Assembly: GCA_022508565.1 (NCBI GenBank)
Contig: JAFLUY010000002.1
Location: 94,001-158,000, forward strand
Length of the DNA stretch: 64,000 nucleotides
Direction of reading: 5' to 3'
DNA from: Erysipelotrichales bacterium
GTDB taxonomy: Bacteria; Bacillota_I; Bacilli_A; RF39; UBA660
How positions within the stretch are numbered: position 1 is the stretch's first letter; each line of letters opens with the position of its first letter. The translations under genes were made by a program, and so were the position numbers. Below the pieces are notes generated by a model. The model was not told where the DNA came from. It worked only from the letters and a program-made list of their open reading frames with translations, and made no database searches. Below are positions 53,235 through 62,580 of the stretch, piece by piece.

Positions 53235-53483
53235 ATGGAAAAAGGACAAATATTTGATATTGAAATAGATGGAGTATTAACATCAGCAGAATTATTAGAT
53301 ATTGTTGATTATAATGACGCTAGTTATGCTGTATATTCTGTTGAAATAAATAGTGACGCAAATAATTTATATGTTTCTAAGGTTATAAAAGATGCAAATG
53401 GAAACGATGAATTAGTTGATGTTGAAGATGAAGAGGTAAAATCTTATATCTTAAATATTGTTAATGAAGCTATAAACGGATGA
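53235..53483 (+). CDS. DUF1292 family protein (YrzB-like)
   Basis: 82 aa, acidic. It matches DUF1292: ends with a YVSKVIKDANGNDELVDV-type strand and an Asp/Glu helix ('EEEVKSYILNIVNEAI' class), preceded by DYNDASYAVYSVEI. Function unknown in the family; small conserved Firmicute proteins. Its ribosome binding site is inside a strong hairpin. Followed after 10 bases by an unknown gene, so co-transcribed. Confidence 0.85.
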   Translation: MEKGQIFDIEIDGVLTSAELLDIVDYNDASYAVYSVEINSDANNLYVSKVIKDANGNDELVDVEDEEVKSYILNIVNEAING

Positions 53484-53493
53484 GGTGATTAAA

Positions 53494-54216
53494 ATGACTT
53501 ATGAAGAACTTGTTCAACAAATTGATGGCGTAAGTTCATTTAAAGAAAAATTAAAATTATTAAATCAACATAAAGATTTGTTGTCTAAGCAGTACGAAAC
53601 TGTAAAAGGTCAACCAAATACTTATGTTAAGTCAGCTGCTCAAGATAATGAAGTAGTTGAACCATTGCCTAATGAATTACCAAAATATACTTTTGATGTA
53701 AGTGAAGAACAAAAAATGAAACATGTTCATAAAACAAATAGCTCAAAAAGTAAATTAGTAATTGTACCTTCATTACTAGTGAATAATGTCAAAATTGCTT
53801 TGAATGAAGCTAAAATTTCAGCAAAAGAAGAAAAGATCCAAAAAGCTGAAAAGCCTAAAAGAAAGAACTTACTCCTTGCAGGAATTCAAAAAGTATCTAG
53901 CGCCAAAGCTTTCTTAGTATCTATTCCAAGAAACACTATTGGTCGATTAATTAATTTCACTTTATATAAATATGGTGAATGGTATGTGAATGAATTAGAT
54001 AAAGATTTAGAAGACGATAGACTTGATAGATTAGAAGATGCAGAAAAGATTGACCACATGTATCAAAAAGAACAACACAAACAAGCAGTAGCTGACATGA
54101 CAGCAGCACTAAAAGAAAATGATGAATTAATAATACAAGCTCAAAAAGAATACATTAATGAACTTAATGCATTTAATCTAGAACCAGAACCTGAAAGTGC
54201 GAATCTTACAAGATAA
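53494..54216 (+). CDS. Unknown soluble protein, 240 aa
   Basis: Start at ATG 53494 behind TGAGGTGAT; an earlier GTG is part of that site. N-terminal helix YEELVQQIDGVSSFKEKLKLL, a Lys-rich middle (about 100-135), a VSIPRNTIGRLINFTLYKYGEWYV segment and an acidic C-terminal helix with DDRLDRLEDAEKID. No signal peptide or clear membrane helix. Not recognised. Co-transcribed with the DUF1292-like gene. Confidence 0.7.
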   Translation: MTYEELVQQIDGVSSFKEKLKLLNQHKDLLSKQYETVKGQPNTYVKSAAQDNEVVEPLPNELPKYTFDVSEEQKMKHVHKTNSSKSKLVIVPSLLVNNVKIALNEAKISAKEEKIQKAEKPKRKNLLLAGIQKVSSAKAFLVSIPRNTIGRLINFTLYKYGEWYVNELDKDLEDDRLDRLEDAEKIDHMYQKEQHKQAVADMTAALKENDELIIQAQKEYINELNAFNLEPEPESANLTR

Positions 54217-54242
54217 TAAGTAATCAACTTATTATCTTTTTT
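54211..54242 (+). terminator. Intrinsic terminator
   Basis: AGATAATAAG (54211-54220) pairs with CTTATTATCT (54228-54237), U-tract; stop codons lie in the stem. Confidence 0.85.
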
Positions 54243-54285
54243 ATTTTTATAAAGTACGATATAATTAATTTATCAGGGTGATGAC

Positions 54286-55971
54286 ATGAAAAAATTTAAT
54301 GAATTAAAATATGAACGCATAAACTTTGACGAGACAATAGAGAAAATCGAATCTTTAACTAACGAATTAGAGATGACAAAAGATTATGAATCATTTATTC
54401 AACTAACTAGAGAGATTATCTCAATCCAAAATCATATTGAAGAAATGTTTGACTATGCTGATATTAGAAATATGCGTGATAGCAAAGACGAATTTTATGA
54501 AAGCGAAATAAGCTATTGGACTGAATTTAAACCTAAATTCGATATCTTATTTTTGCCATTCTATAAAATTATTATAAATTCTTCTTTTAAAGAAAGACTA
54601 CTCGAGATAATTCCATCTAATTTCTTTAGTACAATAGAATATCAACTTAAAACAACTTCTGAAGAAGTAGTTCTTTTACAAAAACATGAAAGTGAATTAA
54701 AAAATGAATATAAAGCACTTAATGCATCAAAAATAATGTTTGATGGAAAAGAAGAAAATAGAGCATTTGTTGCAAGCTTTTTCAGTGATAAAGATAGAGC
54801 TACACGTAAAAAAGCGCATGATGCTATAAATGATTATTATTATTCAAAACAAAAAGAATATGATAAATTGCTATTTGATTTAGTTAAGACAAGAAATGAA
54901 ATAGCCGGGTGTTTAGGTTTTGATAACTATGTAGCTTATAGTTTATATAAATTAAGAAGGTTTGGTTATAACTATGATGATATAAAAGTATTTAGAGATA
55001 ATATAAAAAAATATTTTGTTCCTCTAAATAAAAAATTATCTGAATGGCAAAAAGAAGAACTAGGTCTTGAAAAGTTAGAATATTATGATACAGTTTTCTT
55101 TAGTGAAATGCCAAAGTCAAAATATATTGGGGCTGATATGTTAAGAAAATTATCTTCAGCATTAAAGAGTATTGATTCTAACCTAGCTACATTTTTTGAT
55201 GAAATGCTAGAAAATGGTTATATAGATTTATTACAAAGAGATAATAAAGTTAATTTTTCAATTACCAATTATTTATCTGAATCTGGCATACCAACAATAA
55301 CAGGAAACTTTAAAAATAACTATAATGATATTTTTGTAACGACACATGAATTGGGACACTCGTATCAAAAACATTGTGCATCAATAAAAGATAGAGATTA
55401 TATAGTTTCATCTTTATTAAAATATCCAACTCTTGAGATTGCTGAAATGTTTTCTCATGCAATGGAATTAATATCACTAGCTTATCTTCCTCACTTTTTT
55501 TCGGATGATGATTATAAAAAGTTTTGTTTCATGAAAATATATACTTTTGTTTCTATGCTACCATATATATGTTTAGTAGATGAATTTCAAGAAAGTATTT
55601 ATTCAAATATAAATTTAACTGTTGAAGATATAAGAAAAACATGGTTAGATTTAGCTAAAAAATATGGCTTGAAATACCACGAATCCGGACATATTAACAT
55701 TAAATCTGGTGGTTACTTTTATCGCCAGTCACATTTATATTTAGATCCTTTCTATTATATTGATTATGCTCTTTCTTATTTTGGAGCTTTCATATTATGG
55801 GATAATTGTAAAGAATCTTTAGATTTGTTTAGAGAAATTGGTGGAATCGCATCATATTATTCATTTGATGAACTCATCCATAAATATGGATTACCAAACC
55901 CTTTTAAAGAAGAAACTGTTCATCATATCGCTAAGACTTTAGAAAATGAACTTATAAGTAAAAGACCATAA
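54286..55971 (+). CDS. M3 family oligoendopeptidase (PepF-like)
   Basis: 561 aa, cytoplasmic zinc metallopeptidase cleaving oligopeptides. The active site HELGHSYQKH (HELGH at about 354-358, with an upstream VTTH) is clear. A Glu about 25 residues on (TLEIAEMFSHAMEL) supplies the third ligand. The C-terminal catalytic-cleft segment has SGHINIKSGGYFYRQ and the YYIDYALSYFGAF motif typical of M3. The N-terminal region is helical. The ribosome binding site is CAGGGTGATGAC and a TATAAT at about 54258 precedes it. Confidence 0.93.
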   Translation: MKKFNELKYERINFDETIEKIESLTNELEMTKDYESFIQLTREIISIQNHIEEMFDYADIRNMRDSKDEFYESEISYWTEFKPKFDILFLPFYKIIINSSFKERLLEIIPSNFFSTIEYQLKTTSEEVVLLQKHESELKNEYKALNASKIMFDGKEENRAFVASFFSDKDRATRKKAHDAINDYYYSKQKEYDKLLFDLVKTRNEIAGCLGFDNYVAYSLYKLRRFGYNYDDIKVFRDNIKKYFVPLNKKLSEWQKEELGLEKLEYYDTVFFSEMPKSKYIGADMLRKLSSALKSIDSNLATFFDEMLENGYIDLLQRDNKVNFSITNYLSESGIPTITGNFKNNYNDIFVTTHELGHSYQKHCASIKDRDYIVSSLLKYPTLEIAEMFSHAMELISLAYLPHFFSDDDYKKFCFMKIYTFVSMLPYICLVDEFQESIYSNINLTVEDIRKTWLDLAKKYGLKYHESGHINIKSGGYFYRQSHLYLDPFYYIDYALSYFGAFILWDNCKESLDLFREIGGIASYYSFDELIHKYGLPNPFKEETVHHIAKTLENELISKRP

Positions 55972-55998
55972 AGAGAATAAATAAAATTCTCTTTTTTT
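55970..55998 (+). terminator. Intrinsic terminator
   Basis: AAAGAGAAT (55970-55978), AAATAAA loop, ATTCTCTTT (55986-55994), then T. Confidence 0.85.
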
Positions 55999-56020
55999 CA
56001 TATACTTAACTGGTGATACA

Positions 56021-57928
56021 ATGTTTCAAGATAATTATAAGAATCGCGTGTTAGTAGTTTTTTTAGTAGTTATATTATTATTTGTTTTAGTTATATGTAA
56101 AATATTTTTTATTCAAGTAATTCAGTATGACAAATTAAATGATTTAGCAAATGATTTATGGAGTAGAAATCTTCCAATCACAGCAGATCGTGGAAAAATA
56201 ACCGATCGTAATGGAGTAGTGTTAGCCGATAATATTACAACTACTTCTTTAGTGGTTGTTCCAAATCAAATTGAAAATAAAGAAGAAGTTGCAAGAGCTA
56301 TATCTGATATTTTAGGTGTTTCCTATGATGATATTTATAAACACTTAAATAAGAAAACAAGCATTGAAAGAATACACCCAGAAGGAAGACAATTAAGCTA
56401 TGAAGTAGCAGATAAAATAAATGCTTTAAATTATGATGGAGTTTATCTTTTAAAAGAATCAAAAAGATATTATCCGTACAAAACTCTTCTTTCTCATGTT
56501 TTAGGCTATGTCGGAATAGATAATCAAGGCCTATCAGGAATTGAAAGTTATTATGATGAATATCTAACTGGTGAAGACGGAATGATTAAATATTATTCAG
56601 ATGGAAAAGGAAAAAGAATAGATAAAGCATCATCATACACATCTCCTCAAGAAGGTTTAACTATTAATTTAACAATAGATATAAATATTCAAGAAGCAAT
56701 AGAAAGAGAACTTGATAATGCCGTTTCTAAATATAATCCAGAACAAGCTTTAATAGTTGTAGCTAACCCTAAAACTGGGGAGATTCTAGGCATGTCTAGT
56801 AGACCTAACTTCGATTCTAATAATTATAAACTTTATAATACAGAGGTAATTAATCGTAACTTACCTATATTTAATACCTATGAACCAGGATCAACTTTTA
56901 AAGTAATTACTTTAGCTTCTGCAATAGAAGAAAAGAAAGTAAATATTTTTGAAGATGATTACTATGACTCAGGATCAATAAATGTTGAAGGATCAAGAAT
57001 AAAATGCTGGAAAGCAGGAGGACACGGTGCTCAAAGAATGCTTGATGTTGTTAAAAACTCTTGCAATCCTGGTTTTGTAATAATGGGACAAAGACTAGGG
57101 AAAGTTACACTAATGAGTTATATAAAAAAATTTGGTTTTGGTGAAAAAACAGGAATTGATTTGTCTGGTGAAGAGAATGGTATACTTTTTAAAGTAGAGA
57201 ATATGGGCCCAGTAGAAACAGCAACTACAGCTTTTGGCCAAGGTGTATCTGTAACTCCAATTCAACAAGTTATGGGAGTATCTGCTGCTATTAATGGAGG
57301 TTCTTTATATACGCCTTATATAGTAAAATCTATTTCTAATCCACAAACTTATGAAGTTTTAAAACAATATGAACCGGTATTTAAAAGACGTGTTATTAGT
57401 GAAGAAACATCAAAACTTGTGCGTTTTGCTTTAGAAAGTGTAGTAGCACAAGGGACAGGAAGAAATGCTTATATAAATAATTACAGAGTTGGTGGAAAAA
57501 CTGGAACAGCTCAAAAAGTTCAAAATGGTGCTTATATGGATGGAAACTATATTTTATCTTTTATAGGTTTTATGCCGGCCAATGATCCTAGTGTTGTTGC
57601 CTATGTTGCTATCGATAATCCAAAGGGAGTAGTGCAATATGGTGGAACAGTAGCAGCCCCAATTGCTAAGTCAGTTTTACAAAGTTGTATTGATATTTTA
57701 GGTATTGAAAAGAGCAAATCAGATATAACTCGTGAATATGAACTTTGGGATATTAAATATTTTGAAGTTCCTGATGTTACGGGTATGGATAAAACGACAG
57801 CCAGAAAAACTTTAACTGAACACTTCAGTGTTGAATATTCTGGAAACGGTGATACAGTAATCTATCAAGCACCAAGTAAAGGTGAATATATAAAAGAAGG
57901 AGATAAAGTCAAATTGATGCTTAATTAA
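56021..57928 (+). CDS. Class B penicillin-binding protein (SpoVD/PBP2-type transpeptidase)
   Basis: 635 aa. One N-terminal membrane helix (about 10-33), a PBP dimerisation domain (about 50-200) and a transpeptidase domain: SxxK in EPGSTFKVITL (Ser about 291), SxN in KNSCNPGF (about 347), KTG in GGKTGTAQK (about 492). One PASTA domain closes the protein (about 575-635: VPDVTGMDKTTARK). Length and single PASTA fit SpoVD or the division PBP2 of Bacilli. Given spo0A and gerA genes, a sporulation cortex role is possible; FtsI-type division is equally possible. Ribosome binding site TGGTGAT. Confidence 0.9.
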   Translation: MFQDNYKNRVLVVFLVVILLFVLVICKIFFIQVIQYDKLNDLANDLWSRNLPITADRGKITDRNGVVLADNITTTSLVVVPNQIENKEEVARAISDILGVSYDDIYKHLNKKTSIERIHPEGRQLSYEVADKINALNYDGVYLLKESKRYYPYKTLLSHVLGYVGIDNQGLSGIESYYDEYLTGEDGMIKYYSDGKGKRIDKASSYTSPQEGLTINLTIDINIQEAIERELDNAVSKYNPEQALIVVANPKTGEILGMSSRPNFDSNNYKLYNTEVINRNLPIFNTYEPGSTFKVITLASAIEEKKVNIFEDDYYDSGSINVEGSRIKCWKAGGHGAQRMLDVVKNSCNPGFVIMGQRLGKVTLMSYIKKFGFGEKTGIDLSGEENGILFKVENMGPVETATTAFGQGVSVTPIQQVMGVSAAINGGSLYTPYIVKSISNPQTYEVLKQYEPVFKRRVISEETSKLVRFALESVVAQGTGRNAYINNYRVGGKTGTAQKVQNGAYMDGNYILSFIGFMPANDPSVVAYVAIDNPKGVVQYGGTVAAPIAKSVLQSCIDILGIEKSKSDITREYELWDIKYFEVPDVTGMDKTTARKTLTEHFSVEYSGNGDTVIYQAPSKGEYIKEGDKVKLMLN

Positions 57929-57957
57929 CATTTTAATGCCAATAAAATGTTATTTTT
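57927..57957 (+). terminator. Intrinsic terminator
   Basis: AACATTTTA (57927-57935) pairs with TAAAATGTT (57943-57951), 7-nt loop, ATTTTTG. Confidence 0.75.
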
Positions 57958-58003
57958 GTTTAAATTATCGATATTTTTTGATATTATTATTATAGGTGAT
58001 ACT

Positions 58004-59857
58004 ATGGATGTCGAAACTTTTACAAATAATGTAGCGTCTGCTCATAATAAATGTAGTACAGAAATTAAGGAAAATTTAGTTTCTATTTTTGCTGCCGAAG
58101 AACAAGACATCAGACAGAGATTAACAGAAATTATTAAAGGGTATTTTCCTGCCTTTCAAACATGGAAGATATCTGATCTTTTAGATGCGTCTTTTAAAAG
58201 TTTTAAAGAAACTCAAAATGCAATTGGAAATCAAATATCTGAAAAAGTTGAGATAGCAACCAAATCAGCCGTACGTATGTCATCAAAGATACCTATGGAA
58301 AGAGTTAGTTCAGCATTTAGTACTCTAGTTCATGAATTATTGACTGATAACGCTTTAAATCAAATTGAAGTGCCAGCAGCTGAAATGCTTAGTAGCATAA
58401 ATAGCTATCTTAAAAAGAATGAAGCAGCAGAATTATATACACAAGAAAAAGAAACTTTTGATAGTTTAGTTAGAGTAAATGTTAGTCTTGATGACTATAT
58501 TTCAAACTTAGTACAAAAGGTTAAAAAATCATCACAAAATATATTAGGTGAGATTTTTGAAGGATATGTTAAAGATATTATATCAAGAATTGAAGAATAT
58601 CTTGAAAAGTCGGCATTAGACATTACTACAAAAGTAAATCTTGCAACTGCTCTTAGAACAGCAGGATATTCAATTGCTGTTGAAGAAGCTAGCTTGATTT
58701 TAACTGATATAGAAAATAACAAAAAATATGAATTAGAGAAAAAAGAAGGTAACACTTATACAACAACTGATGGAAGTATCACGATTGTTGAAGATACTGA
58801 TATAAGATTTAAAAATGCGAATTCAGTATTAACTATAGGAGATAAAACCATTTGTGTCGGTACAGAAGAAAATCCATATCACATGATAATATCACAAGAT
58901 TATGAAAATCATTTTGAAGTTTATTATAATACAATACAAGAAAATGATTTAGTAAAAACAAGATTAATAATTGATACTATAAGCGTTTTATGGCCTGGAA
59001 TAATAAAAAGTTTAGAAGAATATGCTGGATTTAGAGAACTTAGAGAAACTGCTAAAACAGCTGATGAATCAAAGAATAAATTCTATAAAGATGAAAATGG
59101 AATTGATAGAATAAATGAAACTCATAAAGAAGAATTATATGAAGCAGCTCATATTTTAGGATTTGAACTAACAAGTGATGAACTAGGAACATATTTTGAA
59201 AAAAGTGGAGAAAAACATAAAATCATCTATGAAAATGATTTAGTTAAATTTGAAGATGATCCTAGTATAACAATAACACTAGATTTATATATACTTGGTA
59301 AATTTGAACTTATTGGGCCAATGTTAAAATATACTGATTCAAGCCGTGGAATTACATTAATCGCAAATGAAGATTTAAGTCACATGAGCTTACATATTCG
59401 CAATAATGCATATTTGATGGATTATGAAGATAAAGCAAAATATGGAATGAGAAAAGCAGGGAAAAAGGTAGAAAGTCATCCAATTATTAGAGGAGAAGTT
59501 GAATCTGTATTTGAAGAATACATGCCAAACGCTTTAAAACGTTTTAACCAAAAATATGTAAGTCCAAATATTCCAAGACCAGCTGCATTACATCCACTAG
59601 ATGAATTTGAATTAACTGATGATAAAACGGTAGAACAAGCAAAAGAACCAGAAGTATTAGTTGAATCAAATAAAATTACAGATTTACTTGCTGAATTAGC
59701 AAGAGATCAAGAACTTCAAGAAGAAATTGAACCAGACGTACAAGGTAACAGTTTACCAACAATACTAGATGAAGACTACCAAGGACAAATTGTAAACTTA
59801 CTAGATGGTGATCCATCACTTGTTGATGAAATTGGTACATCAAGATTAGGTATGTAA
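58004..59857 (+). CDS. Unknown 617-aa protein
   Basis: Start at ATG 58004 behind ATAGGTGAT; the frame open to 57947 upstream has no binding site and covers the preceding terminator. N-terminal half (1-230) is helical, beta-rich middle (about 235-310: YELEKKEGNTYTTTDGSITI) and a second beta region (about 385-470), then an acidic C-terminal tail (LLAELARDQELQEEIEPDV). No signal peptide or membrane helix. Function unknown. The first codons contain a TGTCGAA match to a 0A box, probably chance. Confidence 0.75.
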   Translation: MDVETFTNNVASAHNKCSTEIKENLVSIFAAEEQDIRQRLTEIIKGYFPAFQTWKISDLLDASFKSFKETQNAIGNQISEKVEIATKSAVRMSSKIPMERVSSAFSTLVHELLTDNALNQIEVPAAEMLSSINSYLKKNEAAELYTQEKETFDSLVRVNVSLDDYISNLVQKVKKSSQNILGEIFEGYVKDIISRIEEYLEKSALDITTKVNLATALRTAGYSIAVEEASLILTDIENNKKYELEKKEGNTYTTTDGSITIVEDTDIRFKNANSVLTIGDKTICVGTEENPYHMIISQDYENHFEVYYNTIQENDLVKTRLIIDTISVLWPGIIKSLEEYAGFRELRETAKTADESKNKFYKDENGIDRINETHKEELYEAAHILGFELTSDELGTYFEKSGEKHKIIYENDLVKFEDDPSITITLDLYILGKFELIGPMLKYTDSSRGITLIANEDLSHMSLHIRNNAYLMDYEDKAKYGMRKAGKKVESHPIIRGEVESVFEEYMPNALKRFNQKYVSPNIPRPAALHPLDEFELTDDKTVEQAKEPEVLVESNKITDLLAELARDQELQEEIEPDVQGNSLPTILDEDYQGQIVNLLDGDPSLVDEIGTSRLGM

Positions 59858-59882
59858 AAGAACGATTATTCGTTCTTTTTTG
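59856..59882 (+). terminator. Intrinsic terminator
   Basis: AAAAGAACGA (59856-59865), TTAT loop, TCGTTCTTTT (59870-59879), U-tract. Confidence 0.9.
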
Positions 59883-59920
59883 TTATAAAATATTAAATTT
59901 TACATAAAATATAAGTACAA

Positions 59921-59947
59921 TTAGCACTTTATATTGACAAGTGCTAA
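59921..59947. promoter_or_regulatory. CIRCE operator (HrcA binding site)
   Basis: TTAGCACTT (59921-59929), 9-nt spacer, AAGTGCTAA (59939-59947): a perfect inverted repeat, differing from the textbook CIRCE (TTAGCACTC-N9-GAGTGCTAA) only at the symmetric inner positions. The spacing of 9 is exact. It overlaps the promoter -35 of the hsp20-clpB operon, as expected for a repressor. Confidence 0.93.
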
Positions 59948-59962
59948 TTTAGGTGGTAATAT
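59934..59962 (+). promoter_or_regulatory. Promoter of the hsp20-clpB operon within CIRCE
   Basis: Perfect TTGACA (59934-59939) inside CIRCE and TAATAT (59957-59962) with 17-bp spacing. HrcA bound at CIRCE would block it. Confidence 0.85.
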
Positions 59963-59989
59963 AAGTTTGAAAGAAAGGAAAGTGGTATT

Positions 59990-60373
59990 ATGTTACCAAG
60001 CAGATTGTTCTTAGATGATTTCTTTGACGATTTTGATAAAAATAAAAAAATAGACAAAATGATGAAATGTGATATTTATGAGGAAGATGAGTTATATATT
60101 ATTGAAATGGATATGCCAGGAGCATCTAAACAAGATATTACATTAGATATTGAAAATGGTTATTTATCTATAACTTATAAAAAAGAAGAAAAAGATGTTG
60201 AAAAGAAATATATCCATCGTGAAAGATTTAGTTATACTAACTGTTCTCGTAAATTCTATGTTGGAGATATTGATGAAGCAAAAGTAGATGCATCATTTAA
60301 AGATGGTATATTAAAAATATCTTTACCAAAAAAAGAAAAAGAATCTTCTAAAAAAACTATAAATATTAACTAG
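59990..60373 (+). CDS. Small heat-shock protein Hsp20 (alpha-crystallin domain)
   Basis: 127 aa, short for Hsp20. The alpha-crystallin domain spans about 25-120: YEEDELYIIEMDMPGASKQDI, a GYLSITYKKEEK strand, and FKDGILKISLPKKE, ending with the I/V-x-I-like KTININ tail. It prevents aggregation of heat-damaged proteins and passes substrates to Clp/DnaK systems. Controlled by CIRCE. A short hairpin (AACTAGTGA / TCACTAGTT, 60368-60388) lies between it and clpB, and may adjust relative expression. Confidence 0.93.
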   Translation: MLPSRLFLDDFFDDFDKNKKIDKMMKCDIYEEDELYIIEMDMPGASKQDITLDIENGYLSITYKKEEKDVEKKYIHRERFSYTNCSRKFYVGDIDEAKVDASFKDGILKISLPKKEKESSKKTININ

Positions 60374-60407
60374 TGATTTTCACTAGTTTTCTAATGGAGG
60401 GGTGTTT

Positions 60408-62510
60408 ATGTATCCAAACAATCAAGAAGAAAAGACTCTAGAAAAATATGGAAGAGATATAACAGAAGCTTACAAAAATAATAAAATTGATCCTGTGATA
60501 GGTCGCGATGAAGAAATACGTAATTTAATACGTATACTTTGTCGCAAAACAAAAAATAATCCTTGTCTAATTGGAGATCCAGGTGTAGGAAAAACAGCAA
60601 TTGTCGAAGGATTAGCAGGTAGAATTATAAAGGGTGATATTCCAGATACATTAAAAAATAAGCGAGTATGGGAACTAGACCTATCTGCACTAATTGCAGG
60701 AGCTAAATATCAAGGTGAATTTGAAGAAAGATTTAAAGCGGTTTTAAAAGAAATAGAAGATTCAGAAGGCGATATCATCATGTTTATTGATGAAATTCAC
60801 ATGATTACTGGCGCTGGAACAAACGGTGCTATGAATGTTGGTAACATGTTAAAACCTATGTTGGCAAGAGGAGAGATTCGTCTAATTGGTGCAACAACTT
60901 TAAATGAATATCGCGAATTTATTGAACGTGATGGTGCTTTAGAAAGAAGACTTCAAAAAATCATGGTAACTGAACCTACAACAGTTGATACTTTAACTAT
61001 TTTAAGAGGATTAAAAGAAAGATTTGAATTATTTCACGGAGTAAATATTAAAGATGCTGCACTTGTTTCTGCAGTAAACTTATCAGATAGATATATTACA
61101 GATAGATATTTACCAGATAAAGCCATTGATTTAGTAGACGAAGCATGTGCAACAATAAAGATGCAAATGAACTCAGTTCCAACTGAGCTTGATAATTTAA
61201 ATCGTTCTATTATGACTTTAGAGATTGAAAGAGAAGCTTTAAAGAATGAAAAAGATCAAAAATCAGTTGCAAGACTTCAAGAAATTGATGAAGAAATGAC
61301 TTCATTAAAAGAGAAAAGTGATGAATACCGTAAAACATGGGAAGAAGAAAAGAATTTAAAAGGATTAATTAATTCTAAAAAAGAAAAATTAGATGAATTA
61401 AGATTTAAACTTTCTCAAGCTGAAGATTCCTATGATTTAGAAACAGCTGCTCGTTTAAAACATGGGGAAATTCCTAAACTTGAAATGGAATTATCTCAAT
61501 TAAAACTAAGTATGGATAATCAAATATTATCAGACACAGTTGATGCAGAAGATATTGCAAGCGTTGTAAGTAAATGGACAAATATTCCAATAACTAAACT
61601 AGTAAGTGGTGAAAAAGATAAACTTTTATCACTTAAAAGTAATCTTAAAAAACGCGTTAAAGGCCAAGATGATGCTTTAACTTTAGTAGCTGATGCAATT
61701 ATTAGAGCAAGAAGTGGAATAAAAGATCCAAATAAACCAATTGGTTCGTTTATCTTTATGGGACCAACTGGTGTTGGCAAAACAGAAGTTGCTAAGTCAC
61801 TTGCTTATGAGTTATTTGATGATGAAAGACATATGATAAGAATTGACTGTTCTGAATATATGGAAGCATTCAATGTATCACGTCTTTTAGGGGCTCCTCC
61901 AGGATATGTCGGTTATGAAGAGGGTGGAGAATTAACTGAAGCGGTTAGACGTAATCCTTATTCTATCGTTTTATTTGATGAAATAGAAAAAGCTCATCCA
62001 GATGTTTTTAATATTTTACTTCAAATACTTGATGATGGAAGAATTACTGATTCACAAGGTAGAACAGTTGACTTTAAAAACACAATTATTATTATGACTT
62101 CTAATTTAGGAAGTGAAATTATTCTAAATAACGAAGATAATCGCGATGAACTAGTAATGAATTTACTAAAGTCAACATTCCGTCCAGAACTTATTAATAG
62201 AATAGATGAAATAATAACATTTAATTCAATAACTAAAGAAGTAACATATGAAATACTAGATAGATTAATAAGTGATTTAAATATTCGTCTAAATCAAATG
62301 TCAATTAATATATCGTTAAGTAATGAAGCAAAAGAAAACATTGTTGAAAAATCTTATACTAGAGAATTTGGTGCTCGTCCACTTAAAAGATATATAACTA
62401 AAAATATTGAGAATTTAATATCTCAATACATATTATCAGAAGAAATAAAAGATAATACGAATTTACTTATTGATATTAATAATGATAATTATGTAATAAA
62501 AAATGTATAA
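60408..62510 (+). CDS. clpB: ClpB-type disaggregase lacking the N-domain
   Basis: 700 aa against about 860 for ClpB; the Clp N-domain is absent and the protein begins with a short tail then KTLEKYGRDITE, the start of D1. The ATG at 60408 follows GGAGGGG. D1: Walker A GDPGVGKT (about 55-63), Walker B MFIDEIHM. A middle coiled coil (about 265-380) ends with the ClpB-like ETAARLKHGEIPKLEMELS. D2: Walker A GPTGVGKT (about 451-459), Walker B VLFDEIEKAH (about 521-530), and GARPLKRYITKNIEN at the end. Both ATPase sites look intact. Downstream of CIRCE and hsp20, so induced by heat via HrcA. Confidence 0.93.
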   Translation: MYPNNQEEKTLEKYGRDITEAYKNNKIDPVIGRDEEIRNLIRILCRKTKNNPCLIGDPGVGKTAIVEGLAGRIIKGDIPDTLKNKRVWELDLSALIAGAKYQGEFEERFKAVLKEIEDSEGDIIMFIDEIHMITGAGTNGAMNVGNMLKPMLARGEIRLIGATTLNEYREFIERDGALERRLQKIMVTEPTTVDTLTILRGLKERFELFHGVNIKDAALVSAVNLSDRYITDRYLPDKAIDLVDEACATIKMQMNSVPTELDNLNRSIMTLEIEREALKNEKDQKSVARLQEIDEEMTSLKEKSDEYRKTWEEEKNLKGLINSKKEKLDELRFKLSQAEDSYDLETAARLKHGEIPKLEMELSQLKLSMDNQILSDTVDAEDIASVVSKWTNIPITKLVSGEKDKLLSLKSNLKKRVKGQDDALTLVADAIIRARSGIKDPNKPIGSFIFMGPTGVGKTEVAKSLAYELFDDERHMIRIDCSEYMEAFNVSRLLGAPPGYVGYEEGGELTEAVRRNPYSIVLFDEIEKAHPDVFNILLQILDDGRITDSQGRTVDFKNTIIIMTSNLGSEIILNNEDNRDELVMNLLKSTFRPELINRIDEIITFNSITKEVTYEILDRLISDLNIRLNQMSINISLSNEAKENIVEKSYTREFGARPLKRYITKNIENLISQYILSEEIKDNTNLLIDINNDNYVIKNV

Positions 62511-62540
62511 AATATAAATTATTACTAATAATATTAATGT

Positions 62541-62568
62541 GATAATTATAATAGTTCTTATAATTATC
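62541..62568. repeat. Perfect 11-bp inverted repeat behind clpB
   Basis: GATAATTATAA (62541-62551), TAGTTC spacer, TTATAATTATC (62558-62568). No U-tract follows on either strand, so it is not a typical terminator; an operator or stability hairpin is possible. Confidence 0.4.
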
Positions 62569-62580
62569 ATAGATTTCTCT

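Noticed and set aside
58009..58015. TGTCGAA match to a 0A box
   Set aside because: Within the second to fourth codons of a gene, and the number of coding-region matches in the window is about that expected by chance (further ones near 16285, 51060 and 60600).
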